DNA from: Isoetes taiwanensis
Lineage: Eukaryota > Streptophyta > Lycopodiopsida > Isoetales > Isoetaceae
Reading direction: 5' to 3'
DNA: 64,000 nt
Assembly (NCBI GenBank): GCA_021234155.1
Contig: JAJEKV010000693.1
Span: forward strand, 1 to 64,000
Position numbers and translations under genes: made by a program. Below are positions 37,725 to 50,048 of this stretch, in pieces. A model generated the notes under the pieces. The model had not been told where the DNA came from. It did no database searches and saw only the letters and a program-made list of their open reading frames with translations. Positions within the stretch are counted from its first letter, which is position 1, and every line of letters starts with the position of its first letter.

Positions 37725-40700
37725 TCATTTGAATGTCATGCTTCTATTTCCAGATTGTGGGAAAACCTGCCTCCGCTTACCAGGCTGGAACCCACTCTCC
37801 TTAACTTCCCTGCTAATTTTGTGAACAGGATCAAATAGTGCACCTTTCTGTAGAACAGGCCGCTGTTTACGCCCAACATTTAACCTATTGCCCTGTCTGT
37901 CATCTGTGTCAGTTGTGGTAAGGATATTTTCATAGCCATAGGCCTTTTTAGCAGCTTCGTAATCAAAGGGCTTGACTGTATCTTTATCAGGGCTGGAATC
38001 ATTTGCATTTGATGTCTCTAAGCAAAGCGACTTTTCAATTTTTGATACTTCAGCAGGGCCTTTGTTAGTTTTCCTTCTCTTATGACGCTTTTTTATGCCA
38101 TATTTCTCAGAAATTGACAGTGGTATATATTCATCAGTAAGCATGTTAGTTCCACTTTCATGGGAATTTCTTGCTGCACCTATGATGTCAGCATCATCGA
38201 CTGTATCTGTACCCACACATGTTCCTTCACCATCCAGTGGTATAACATCAGGCAGCTGTGATCTAGATTCATCTATAGTTACAACATCATTCATAACTTG
38301 GTCGCCCACTGGCATAATGGCAGCTGCCACAGAGATGGCTTGGGATTTGGCAGAAACATCATCCAGGGAAACAAGTTCAGTATTCCGTTCCCCAGTTTCA
38401 GTATTTTGTTCCCTGGTTTCTGGCTCTTGTGCCTCTTTCATTTCAATTGGCGTAAGTGGGTCTATCTTAATAGGTCTCTGGCCACCAATTGATGAAAAAG
38501 GGAGGACAATGGAAGCCTGAATGGAATCTGCTTTCAACCTAGCTGCAACCTGTCAAACAAAGAGTGAATAACAAAGAATAGCATATCACAGGAAAAGAAA
38601 ATGTCTTAAAAAATAGTCCCTTTTACCAGCTTAGCATTCCCTTCTTGTGCCCATACGTTTTTCTTTCCTCCTGAACCACCTAGCATAGCACCCAAACCAC
38701 CCCTTGGTTTTGATAATGCAATTGTTACTTTTGCTTGCAATTTATTTTTCTCATCTGGCACAGATGGCATTGGCACAGAAGTTAATACCACTGCTTCTCC
38801 AGTCACACTAGTCTGCCCCGCCCTGCCACTACTATCATGCACTGCACTACCATCATTAGATAGTAGTTTACAAATATCTAGATGTCCAGAGGCGCCTTTG
38901 AAAGACAACAGATCAATGTCTATACTCCTTGATTCCTCTCCAAGACCAATGACCACAGACTCCGGGAAAGGCTCCTCTTGCTTCTGATCTTGAGGTCGAA
39001 GCTCATCATTCAAGTCAAGAATTTCCCCATCCTCAATAATATTTTGTGCCTCGGATGCACTACCACTTATTTCAGCCCCATCCTGTTGTTTTATTTCTAG
39101 GTTTCCTGCAATTCGATGATTACAGCTGTCAACAGAATAAGGCTCCTCCTCTAAGGACTGTGAAGCCAGAATATTTGGCTGCTCGCTCTTCGCTTTGCGT
39201 ATGAGTTCAAGGATGGTAGCCGTATGGCGACCTCCTAGGGCATTTGAACCCTTAAACATACTATGCAACTTGCGTGCATCTTCCGGAAGTTCTTCAGCTG
39301 TTCAAGGATGTTATTGTTTAGACACATTAGAAAGCCGGCTACTATTACAGGTCAATAAGAATTTCGCACATTACCATGCAAATGTGAGGAGAATAGCTCT
39401 TACCAATCCGGAAAAGCAGATGATTGGGTAGAACATATCCAGTGCTCTCATCTTCCCTTCTTGCAACAGTATCCCTCCAAGCATAAAGTTTCTATACGAT
39501 GCAACATCTATTTGTTAGTTTCAAGTGATGTCTGTTGCAGATGGAGATCAGTATGACTCACAGAAAGCACCAGAAGCTGTGTCTGTGAGAGTTGTTTGTC
39601 TTGCAACCTAGAAATATATCATCAGATACAAACATTCCATGGTAAGCTAGGTAAAGAAAACGAGATATTTTAGGCCTTCCATCACAATATGCACAATGAG
39701 TCCCTCCCTCATGGAGCTTGTTATGGTACCTTTGCAAAAGATCTTTCCACTCTTAATGCTGGATATAAATTATAATTTCATGTACAACTGGATAGCTTCT
39801 TTTCTTGTCGATTATGAAGATCAGTTTTTAAGTGGTTGATTCGCCTTCAAGAAAACGACTACTTTGTAACTGTATTATGTTTATAAATAATAAACCCCTT
39901 AAAGAAAAGAGAACTAGCAATTGAGAAAACTGCGAGTTTTGAACATTACGTAATACCAGGCTCTCTGAACCTGCATCCATGAAAGAAAACTCAGGCAGCT
40001 TGGGAACTAAAGCTATAAGACAGAATCCTACCAAGGAGAGAACATCTTCAAAAAAGTTAATGGAAACCCCAGCTTAAACTTATATTGAATTATAGTGCCC
40101 CAACAATTTACCCATAAAGTTGTGAATACGATGTCTCTGTCAAAAGCTCCTTTTCATAAAGTTGACGGCAGATATTTTGACTGCGCATGCAAACCTACAA
40201 GATATAACAAAATTAGATCCACATAATTAAAATATATACCTATACATTTTAGGGCGGGCTTAACATGCAACATTCTGCCAAAAGATACCATAATAGGAAC
40301 TTATATTCTTGTATAACCCTAATATACTATCCTTAAAATTAAAGATGCACCTGCATGTACGGAGATTGCGCCGTTAAGCCCTCTGGCAATGTCTCATGGA
40401 GCTGTTTCCGTATCATGTCGTAAATGTACAGGAGATAATGAGTGTCCTCCCTTGCATATCTAAGAACACATCACCATCCTCAGACGACATAATGAAGACT
40501 ATGCATAAACATGAAGATGGTTGCTCATACAAAGATATTTCCTTTAAAAAACATACAGTGCTGAGTTTGTTGCATTAAAAAAATGGAAGCAGGAATTAAA
40601 TAATACAATGGCCACTAATGTACACACTAGTATGCCGAGGGAAAGATCATAATCGCAAACTGAGTTCGTGAAATTGGCATCACAAGAATGGTTTATATTT

Positions 40701-43700
40701 AATCAGGTTGGGGAAATACCGAGGAAAAAGAGCACCTGTCTAGCTGGAATTGAAAAATTTAGCAGGGCAGTTTAGATCTTGAAGAAAAAATCCTGCTCCA
40801 AAGAGGGTATTCCTTCCTGGTGGTTAGAGCTATACATTTTCTAGTTCAGCCGGAAACTTGTAGGAAATCTTCCAGATAAAATAGTTCCCCAAATCAACCA
40901 ATCAATAAATCTCAAAACAGGCAACATTTGTACAGAACGTTTTCTAATTCTGCTAAGAAGTCTCATATATCAATGCACATGAAAAAGGCGTAATGCACAA
41001 TGCACGCAAATCTTTTTCTGCAGGTGGCCTCTGTCTGGCAATGCACACTTCTGGAAGCAAATTGTTCTAAGCACTACCCCAAGGGGGTTACAAAATGTTC
41101 TACCTCAACATCTCAGACGGCAGTGGACGAAGCCTCCAGTCAGCTAGCTGATAACTGCATGGAAGTGAGTGTGTAATAAACATAAATGAAAAAACAAATA
41201 GATCCCTTTGGAACATCAAAATATCTACTAACCGCTTATCTGCATGTACTCCACAAAAATGCTCAAGTAGATATGCTAAGCCAAAACCAGGTAAACTGAG
41301 AACCCTTGCGGCCTGCATAATTGGTTCACATCAGAACAGATAAGCAAGCCCAACAAGGCATTACATCTGAAGCATACAAGTCATTAAAGCGAGAAAGGAA
41401 AAAAAGCATACTTTTACAACATACAAAGAAGCACAAGCTAAGATTAAGTGTTAGTTATAACTTCTCTACCGTGGACACTTGGGTTGACACTTGCAGTCAT
41501 TGCAGCATGTAATTCTCAATGTATATTCAGGATCCAAACAATAGCAATGGTTTATTCTTATATTCTGCTAGCAATATTGTTTCAGAGGCAGAAGCTGCTT
41601 TAAAGAGCGTGCTGATGAGGGCTTTAACCAATCAAACTGCAAAGATGGGGACACTGCACATTCTATAATAAAACTCTGCTTATGCATGCGTGGAAGCCCA
41701 CAGATATAGCTCTGGATGTATAAGAAATCTACAGTTATAGCTCTGTCTTGAGCTTCTTACACTTATTTTCTATGTCCAGGAGTAATATCTATGTTTCTAC
41801 TCTCTCTCTTAGTTAATTGATTGCAATGGTATATATTGCTGTTATTATAGGTTTTAATTTAACGCACAGCACAACAAATTGAAACCAAAGGTCCTTCAGC
41901 TACATTATGTGCACGTCACTAACCTGGCCGGTGTCAAAAAGATTGCAGACATATATTCCAAAATCACGTTGAAGCCAAACAATGTCCTTATCTGCTCCAT
42001 GCATCACCTGTTTAAATAAAATCAGGCAATGCTACAAAAAAATGTCACAAAATACAGAAGACGGTATTGGCCTGGTCTTGTCATGTTCCAATGTATCCTA
42101 AGTTCATTTTTGCAAGACGCCATTTCAAAAGATAACTTTAAATAAGTCTATAATGCAACCCACAATCGTGTCATTATATCAGCTTTTAGGTTCAGTAACT
42201 TAATGTGAAATTGCAACATCTCAATATACCCTGAGAGGTCCAAACTGTTGAAAAAGCAACCTAGTGCAGGAACTGATTACAAAGTTGAATGCAATTTAAA
42301 GTACTAAGTGCTTTAAAGTTTGTTTGCTATCGAAAATCCACAAAAACAATATATGCATTGCTGCAGTGTACACACTGCAAATTTTGGCTCTGTTACAAAT
42401 TTTTGAACTATGTTACTAAATGCTTTAATATTGTCATATATTTTAGACTTGGTTTTGTTATCTTGCAAACTTTAATATGCTACGTATAAGTTGAGAATCT
42501 ATGCTATAGCACAGTTACAACTGTGGTACCAGATATCGAATAAATCTGGCCGACTCAAAAGGACTTCTCTTAACAAACACAATGTTCCATGCAAGTTCAT
42601 GCAATCTCTGCCTCAGGTTATTACCATGAATGGTTACAAAAGTTAAAGTATGCATGCAAGAAATAATGTACCTTCTGAATTGAAGAGCTGGCAAAAATAT
42701 CTCTTAACTCTGGCCCAATATGACTCCGTAGTGCTATAGTGTCCACAACAAAATCCTCCAACCGTGTTGATATCTGCATGAGGCAAACAAATCCTTGGAA
42801 AGAGCGATAGTGGTGATTTTCAAGATCGACCTGTAAAGAACATAAGCAGCCTGAATGATTTATGTGCTGTCCAGATCCGTTGTATAACTACAAAAAAATA
42901 AGAGTAGACCCTTGCTTACTGCAATCTCTTTCTCCAACCGAAGCTTTTCAGCCATGGCAGATAGTGCAGAGGGCAATTCGACAAAGGTGAATGGAGTGCT
43001 GGACAATGACTTTGGTCTTTCAGGAACTATGTCAGCTAAGCAGCCATCTGTGAAAACCAAATTCCTTAGCTCTTCCTGCATTTAAAAGAAAAGCATACTC
43101 ACTTACTAATAGCAATGGTTTCCACAAAACAGTTAACGCTTACCTGCAAAGGGTGGCTTGCATATCCAGTTCCAATACCGAGCTTCTTAGCATGGAACTC
43201 CAATGCAGAAGACAATGCATTTGGTATCCCACTGCTAGTTCCATCTTCCGTGTTCGCAGTAGCATTAAGCTGGAGGGTACTGACTTTTAGAAGCTCTTCC
43301 CTAGAAATATGTTGAAAGGGTCGATTAGAATTGTCAACTGGGATGTCAAATTTGTCCTGCGGACGAGGAATAGATTTCATATGAAAGGGAACAGGCAGGC
43401 GTTCTTTGGTACTTCTAGAAGCAACCTTGATTCGCTTCTCTTTTTCTTGGTTTTCTTTGCCATTATTTCCATCTTTTCTGCCTTTTCTTAACATGCTGCC
43501 AGCGTTGGGAGAACTCAAAATCTTCTGCATCCATCACAGAACCTTTCTTTTTTCTCACTTCTATCCCCGTAAAATGCATCCAAAGCAGAATCAACTTTTC
43601 CAAACAGTCATCCTGCAGCCCAACCAACCAGTCGTATGCATCTTCTCCATCTTCCGGCCATTCTGAAGGCTCCAAACGCAGGGTTGAAGAAGACCCAATT

Positions 43701-43900
43701 TCCCGAAGGAGATTAACAGCACGCTCTTTAATAGCAGTAATCGGATTTCTGAACTGGGAGAAATTAGAGTAGTAATGGAAGTCCTGACCTTGGGGAAGTT
43801 CCTTGAGTGAATTTTTGAGCTTTCTGATGGCCTCTTGGAGTGGCCCAGCTACGCATTCTGCGATTCTCCTTGCTTTTGTCAGCTCCTCCGGGTCCTCCAT
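37725..43900 (-). CDS. RRP6-like (EXOSC10) nuclear exosome 3'-5' exoribonuclease
   Basis: This is the DEDDy exonuclease of the nuclear exosome, which trims and degrades rRNA, snoRNA and aberrant RNAs. Twelve exons fit with consistent phases and GT-AG borders: 43900-43144, 43075-42920, 42830-42672, 42007-41924, 41312-41233, 41154-41104, 40459-40351, 40194-40112, 39607-39562, 39491-39404, 39297-38627 and 38549-37725. The protein is about 1035 residues. Exon 1 encodes the PMC2NT-like region ([11 protein letters not shown]) and [20 protein letters not shown]. The exonuclease core follows: Exo I in [11 protein letters not shown], Exo II in [11 protein letters not shown] and Exo III in [14 protein letters not shown], so all catalytic residues are present. 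HRDC is in exons 9-11 ([19 protein letters not shown]). The C-terminus ends SGNRSMTFK, typical of plant RRP6-like proteins. Oddity: exon 1 changes frame near 43600-43470. I cannot say whether it is the RRP6L1 or RRP6L2 type. Confidence 0.95.
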
Positions 43901-44024
43901 AGCTCAACAAGGGCAATGAAATCGTTAGGGGTTTATCTTTTACCTAAATCCGGTCCTCAACAAGGGTTTATTTAGCAGGGTTGCCTAACCCCAGGTGCAA
44001 CGTTTGCCGCAATTCTATAGTGTC

Positions 44025-44030
44025 CACGTG
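44025..44030. promoter_or_regulatory. G-box CACGTG upstream of the RRP6-like gene
   Basis: A palindromic CACGTG within CCACGTGTC lies about 125 bases upstream of the start codon. This is the core bound by plant bZIP and bHLH factors. Position is plausible for a promoter; function is inferred only. Confidence 0.4.
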
Positions 44031-44061
44031 TCATGCCAAGTAAGCTAAAATAATTATCAGC

Positions 44062-44091
44062 CGTCGGATTTCATATTTCAATCCAACGGTC
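44062..44091. repeat. Short inverted repeat in the RRP6-like promoter
   Basis: CCGTCGGATT and AATCCAACGG face each other across about nine bases, with one mismatch. A related pair (AGCCATCCGTC / ATCCAACGGCT) is found at 44757-44795, so the motif recurs within 0.7 kb. Confidence 0.6.
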
Positions 44092-44099
44092 AGAATATT

Positions 44100-45390
44100 C
44101 TAAAAAGTCTAGGTAATTTTTTATCTCCTTCGTCCTTCGTGGTTGTGGCCTTCTACACCTGGCTTATATTCACTTTGGCATGCGGCACCAACAGCATCCT
44201 TTTCATCCTTATTATATTTCAACGGGACCAGGTAAGAACCAATGCTAGGTTTATGTATTTGGTGGGTTATGAGTGGGATTTTTTAATCCCTTAAAATGCA
44301 TATGCAAAAGCAAAAGGGAGGATCATGTCTCACCAGAGATTTTAGAGATTTGCAAGGCTTAAGCTTTGAAAGATTGATTTGGAAAATCTTGGGCTTTAGA
44401 GGTGAACCCTGACAATGGCACTGCGCACTGCGGTCAGGCAATTTTTTTATAGTAATATCGGTTGATGCAGATCTTAGAACTATGGGGGATGTATCAAATA
44501 GAGAACGCCTAGATTGGCTTCTGATCAATGTTCTAAGACCTTGAGGCCTAAGCTCAACAACTGAGAATGCCCTAGTTCATATGTTTTGGAATACTTTTTA
44601 GATTGAATGATCAAGAGGACTCAGGAAGATATGTTGATATGGCACCCAACTTGAGGGACTTCCAATACTTTCTTCCTTTACCTTATAGCACCAATCAGTT
44701 AAGGTGGCTATTATTAGAGAAATTGCAAATGTTGTCGTCAATTCGCAGTGCACCACAGCCATCCGTCATATGTGTGTTCGATCCAACGGCTGGTACTATA
44801 CGCTGGTTACTATAGGTGAACATCTCGTATTTGCACCGTATCTTTTAAGAACACTGCTGAATTTAGTGCAGACATTTGCAAAACAGTACATATACTAATA
44901 AGATCTGATATGTTAAGGTGCTTCACGTTGCTGGACATGCTATAAGAAACGGATATTCTGATATTTGTTTCAATGTCTTGAGACATGTGCCCTCTCAATC
45001 GCACAACAACACTAGCACTTGATTCATAGCTGATGGGAGCTAACCCTAATCGATCAAAAAAAATATTGTTATGTTGTTTATATGAGCATTGGATTTCAAT
45101 CATCATTCAATTAAATTGGATTTTTGTCATGATTTTGGAAAATTTAGGCGTTGCTACTTTTGTGTGGTTTAGTAAACTCGCATTGAGAATTTGATTTTTT
45201 TCATAATAGCACAACATGATTGCAATAAGAATAGAAAAAGTGCTACATGTGTCTCTTCAAGCATAATGCCAATTACTTCTCAGAAGACAACTCCAGAGAT
45301 ATCATAGCTTTCTTCCTCACATCAAATGCTATTGTAACCCTACCATTCCTGCCATAAGTGACCTTTAGGGTCCATGAAAATAAAATAGTA
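44100..45390. other. Anonymous sequence between RRP6-like gene and DUF7869 element
   Basis: No recognised protein. Short frames on both strands (44283-44528 minus, 44603-44815 plus, 44810-45106 minus) have no known motif. Confidence 0.4.
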
Positions 45391-45391
45391 T

Positions 45392-48069
45392 CTAACTTGA
45401 GCCATTGATCCCTTCACTGGGATTTTTCTTCCATTTCTTTGTCCAACAGTCTCTATATCTTTCTTCATCTGCCACATTATTTAATTGGTGCACTGGACAC
45501 CACCACTCCACAGGAGCTTTGTTCACATTGCAGTCACCTTGTTCTTTGCAAATATCTGAGATTGTGTATCCCATCCACACAGGGTATATCTCTTTGTGCT
45601 CTGGTACTATAAGTGCAGATTGATGGCAAATCAAGTCCACTTTGGGATGATAACTCTCCTTCCCGAGATATTTAAGCCTCCCTTTCCTAGGACCAACATA
45701 ATGTTGATCAGCCAGTTGGAGCGACCATGTGAATACTACTAATTCCATCATCAAATTCCTCGGGTGTTTTTAAGACTCTCCACCTTACTCTTAGGTAGCT
45801 ATCCATCTTTCAATTCATCGGAAAATGTGTCTACCTCTCTCAATAGGTCACGTATCTCTGTCCAGTAATCTATTAATGCAAGGTTGGTATCATCAGGATT
45901 ACGTTCCCAATGCTTGATGTATTTAGAAATGCCTTCCAATGTGCTACTCAATGAATCCACCTCTGCATAAGGCTTAAAAGTTTTTGATTGACCCCTGGGT
46001 ATCTTAGCTTTGCCATTCTCATCTTCGATCCATATTTTTACTCTCTCATCTGGCCTCCATCTATCATCTAAAGGTCTCGTCTTCCATTACATTATTGGCT
46101 TCCCTTCTTTGACCCAGAAACTGTACTGAAGAGGTCTAGACTGACCTTCTATATCTAGTGTATAACCTTCCAATCATGGCCTCCTGTATGAGCAACCCTA
46201 TAGAAGAAGGTGAAATGTGTTCACTAAGAACTCCCATTAGTCTAGGAAGATTGGTCATAGTTTGAGATTTCAACTGCACACTATACTTCCCAAACAATGC
46301 ATCCATATCCTCATGAGTATGTCTAGGCATTAGGAACCCTAAATTCACTCTTTCAAAGACACCGGTAGCTGTTAAGTAAAATAGAAATGAGAACATCCAT
46401 TTGTTTTTATTCTGTCCAACACATTAACCTTGAAAGTAGATCTCGAGGTTTGGGACGTGAACTTGAGGCCCCAACATTTTGAGAAGCATCTGACACTCTA
46501 AACCTTGCCTTAATAAACTTCTCTAGGTTATTAGGCTTTTTATCCAACAGCGCACTAAATAGTTGCTGGCTCGAGGGTTGTGGAGGTCACCCAAATAACC
46601 ACTCTCGTAGTTCTTTAAGTACCTCATCACACTTCCAATATGAAAATCTGGACCATCACTCTACAACTGTAAGCTGAAATGGCCATAATAAACAGGCACC
46701 TGCCCTTGCAAAATTGCATCTGTTAGAGAGACCTGCATAGGAGAAGCTCTATTGATTTGCTTGGGTATATAACTATATTGTGGCAAACAAGTCTTTGCTT
46801 GATCCATCTTGTCATGTATAATACAAACATAGTGGTTGGGTTCCAATGTTGACAACATTCTCCACATCCAATAGGTGGATCTTGATAGTTGATCAGTCAT
46901 ATGGCCTTTCATTTGCTCCCTTATCTTAGCCCTTTGACTTGGTTGCTCGGTCTTGTCTAGAATTTCTTTCAACTTAGCATACAAGTTGCACTTTGCAAAG
47001 TTGTTTGAAGTGTCTGTAGTGACATGTTTGAAGTGCTTGCTCCATAGCCGACTAAAGTGGGGTTGGGATATTAGAGGTACCATTAGTTCTCGAAGCAAAG
47101 CATTCACTTCCTCCAATATACTCTTTTGGGTGCAATGAGATGGCAATCTCTTCTCAACAACTATTTTTCCCTGTTGATCTTTCCTACTTTTATGTGGCAT
47201 ATTCTCTGCATTGAATTCAACATATTTTTCAAAAATCTTCCTAGTAGCCAAGATTCTAAAAGTTAGCCTCAACATGCCATTATTTCCATGTATTGCAATC
47301 TTGGTCCCCTTTGCATGATTTGACTGCCAATTTTGTCAAGATGAAATGGAATGCCATGAATTTGCATCCATGCACTTTTACAAATCCATAACCCTAGTAG
47401 TGGATATCTTTTTTTCTTTGGATATTTTTCATCCTCAAGTGCAAGCTCAGAAATAGAGTACATGTAAGTCCTCCTCTCATCATAATTGTACTCTTGAAAG
47501 ATGGCTCTTGCTTTCAACAATTCATCAATTTCAAACTTCCCTGTGCAATGAGCCCAAAACATTCCATTCCCCTTACCTTAGCCATAGCATCACGTGAACA
47601 ATCACTACATGACTTGCATCTCTTGCTAGGATAATGTTTCACCACTGACTGTGCCCTCTTTTCTGAGGGTGTTGTCTTGGCAGCTATTGGCGTTGCATTA
47701 AAAAAAATATTGTCATCTACAACCTCTAGCTCTGATAAAAGGAATTCTCCTATAAACTCAATGCCGGCTATGGGCCATAGCATGATGCATGGAACTTCCA
47801 ATTGTTTGACACAAGCAATGCAATCCTGGTGATTTGGCCCTTTTTCCTTCCATTTTCTTCTAGACTTATTATGGCCATCATATCCTAACCTTTCATCATT
47901 GACAGCCTGGATAGGATCAGCCAGTATGATAGTTCCTTCACCTACAAGCTCCTTATTGCATTGGTGCTTGACTTTCACCTTCTTATTCTTCCAATCCAAC
48001 CTACTGTAGAGGATAATGTGCTTAATAGTCTCACCCTCAACACCCTCTTGCTGGTCCATACCCTTGACC
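45392..48069 (-). pseudogene. DUF7869-family transposon-like gene, frames broken
   Basis: The minus strand encodes, in order: MDQQEGVEGE with SRLDWKNKKV near 48059-47990, then Cys/His pairs (DCIACV near 47820 and CKSCSDCS near 47620). After these come RAIFQEYNYDERRTYMYSIS near 47500, LWICKSAWMQIHGIP near 47390, PNHYVCIIHDKMDQAKTCLP near 46840-46785, and VNLGFLMPRHTHEDMDALFG near 46350-46290. A C-terminal RPDERVKIWIEDENGKAKIP lies near 46050. The IIxDKMDxAKT and GH/RHTHEDxDAxFG blocks are the hallmarks I associate with DUF7869 proteins, which are found as multicopy, transposon-like genes in several plant and algal genomes. The frame changes at about 47.53, 47.27, 46.4-46.66 and 45.76-46.1 kb, so it is a decayed copy or one carrying introns I could not place. 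An AG acceptor near 48070 suggests an upstream exon. Enzymatic role unknown. Confidence 0.7.
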
Positions 48070-48540
48070 TACAAGAACAATAAGAACATGTGGTAAAAAC
48101 AGTGGATACATGTTGGGGGTGAAGGGCATCATAGTTTTAGTCTTTTTAGGATCCACGCCCTTGATCTATACAAAGTTAAATGTTTATTCGTTTTAGCTCA
48201 AAAGGAAAGGAAGTAGATATGAAAAAAAAAAAAAATTGAAGAGCATCTTTAAAAAAGAAATAAAATTCCATAAAAGGGACAATTATAGATATGAAGCGGA
48301 TTCTAATTTTTGGGGCAATGGACATTAAATATGGTAATTATTGCTATTATTTATTATATATAGGGTGCAAGTATAGCTGTCGTGCACGTAAGTGTAGGGA
48401 ATTAATATCTTTTTGATGTGATTGAAAAGTAATTAAGCACGCCTACTATACAAATTTTGCATGTCATTACTATATCTAGGGCAACCTTTCCATCTTCCTG
48501 AAACCATCCATCCTTCCCTTCCATTTCTCCCTATCTGCCG
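48070..48540. other. Anonymous AT-rich sequence
   Basis: A poly(A) tract lies at about 48220-48236. No gene was recognised. Confidence 0.4.
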
Positions 48541-48542
48541 CC

Positions 48543-48997
48543 ATGCCTAGAAGCAAGGGCCTCCGAGGAGTCAGAAGAGAGAGATCAAGAAATTGATCAA
48601 GCGCTCCATCACTCCATCCCGCAGATGCAGATGTGATGCAGACTAAGAGCCCATTCAAAAGATTGTGAAGACATGAATCTAGATGGAAAGCTCACTTATC
48701 CTAAATCTGTTTGCCTTGGTTTTCCTCATCCTAAACCCCTTCACACTCCTGCAGATTCTAAGGAGGAGCGAGAAGAAATTTTGAGGAGCGAGAAGCAGAT
48801 TCCGAAAAGGAGCGAGAAGCAGCTTATGAAATGGCGTCAGCTGATGCGGAGTGGCGGGAGGAGTTGGAGGAAGAAAAAAAAAATTCTCAATGCCCTATCT
48901 TTTGACAAGGATGGAGATGTTGCAGACGCCAATTGAAGGAGATGGCAGAAGAAAACTCGGACAAGGAAGAAGAGGAGGAAGAAGGTCCGGAGTAAAG
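48543..48997 (+). CDS. Possible small plus-strand gene, charged product
   Basis: An ATG at 48543 in a good context (GCCGCCATGC) opens a short basic frame (MPRSKGLRGVRRERSRN, then stop). Downstream, one frame gives EREADSEKEREAAYEMASAD and EWREELEEEKKN near 48780-48880. Another ends ENSDKEEEEEEGPE with a stop near 48995. The acidic coiled-coil-like pieces could be exons of one gene, but I cannot place convincing introns. Family not recognised. Confidence 0.2.
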
Positions 48998-48999
48998 CT

Positions 49000-49550
49000 G
49001 GGGAGTGTTTCTTTTTTTTTCTCTTTTCCTTTTTTTGTATATCTTTTTCTGATCCGAGAGCTGGGTATCTCCAAAAAGGCCTATGGTTAATCTTCAGAAT
49101 GGATCTAGGCATCTCCTTAAACTGCATTCTAATGTTTATTCCTGAAAGGAGCTGGGCAACTCCATTAAAAGGCGTTTCATTGTAATATTTGTTTGATATA
49201 ATATGACCGACCCCTTCTCTATAATTTTTGTAAGTTTTAAAAGATTTGTATTGTGCTTCCAATCTTCCATTGCACTTTAGGACTGTTGCAAGCAAGCTGA
49301 ATTCCAATTAATTTATGGTGGCTCAAGGCACTTGGAGGTGCTGTTGCAGAACAAGGTAAGTAGCACATCTAGATCTTTCGATGCACAGATAGCATCCGAT
49401 TTCTGTTCACAACTCTGTTCTCTTTCTATTTATGTTCACAACTCTTAGCATGAGTACCATAGATAAGAGGAGCTGTAACACTAGCTAATTGTTAATGTTC
49501 AGAACTCCTAACATGAATACCCTAGATTTGTGTTGTAACATTAGCTAATT
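49000..49550. other. Noncoding sequence, possibly 3' UTR or intron
   Basis: T-rich and then mixed sequence with no open frame of interest on the plus strand. The 156-codon minus frame at 48837-49307 is Lys/Arg- and Phe-rich, antisense to the charged plus-strand segment, and unsupported. Confidence 0.35.
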
Positions 49551-49552
49551 AA

Positions 49553-49936
49553 CGTCAAGTGTGAATAGGCAGCTAATTCATGCCAGGCATAAATAGATAG
49601 CTTGTGTTTGTAGTGAATAGAAAATGAGTTAACTAATTCACGCCAGGCGTGAATAGGTAGTTTGTATCTGTAGTGCCTATAATTCACGTCAGGCGTGAAT
49701 AAGCAACTTGTATCTGTAACGTATAAAAGGAGTTAGCTAATACACCCCAGGCATGAATAGGCAACTTTATCTGTAGTGCCTATAGAAGGTGGAAGCTAAT
49801 TCACGCCAGGCGTGAATAGGCAGCTTCTATCTATAGTGCATATAGAATGAGTTAGCTAATTCACACCAGACGTGAATAGGAAACTTCATCTATAGTGCCT
49901 ATAGAAGGTGCTAGCTAGTTCACGCCAGGCGTGAAT
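49553..49936. repeat. Minisatellite with palindromic core ATTCACGCCAGGCGTGAAT
   Basis: About eight copies at 46-61 bp spacing of a unit containing the inverted repeat ATTCACGCC-A-GGCGTGAAT followed by 'aggcagcttctatctgtagt' and 'gcctatagaagg'. Exact copies of the full palindrome lie at 49636-49654 and about 49798-49816, and the last copy (about 49919) keeps its TTCACGCC-A-GGCGTGAA core. The others (about 49553, 49577, 49682, 49740, 49859) carry one to four changes, mostly C/T or G/A at the CG or CC positions, consistent with deamination of methylated cytosines. It lies in front of the open frame starting at 50049. Confidence 0.9.
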
Positions 49937-50048
49937 TGAAAAACAGTAATCCACAACAGTAATGCGTGCAATTAGAAAATTGCAAGTCTATTCTTTATTA
50001 TTATTCTTTTAATTCATATCGGGCCATTAATTATCCCTTTCTATATAA

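Noticed and set aside
38095-38520. 141-codon plus-strand ORF
   Set aside because: Antisense shadow of the last RRP6-like exon, whose frame and splice phase are supported.
43520-43555. A 34-base GT..AG segment in RRP6-like exon 1 whose removal would repair the net frame
   Set aside because: Far shorter than plant introns; a coincidence of GT and AG dinucleotides is more likely than real splicing, and A-run length errors explain the shift better.
49553-49936. Possible CRISPR array (regular palindromic repeats)
   Set aside because: Units are tandem with conserved 'spacers', the host is a plant nuclear genome, and no cas genes are present; it is a minisatellite.
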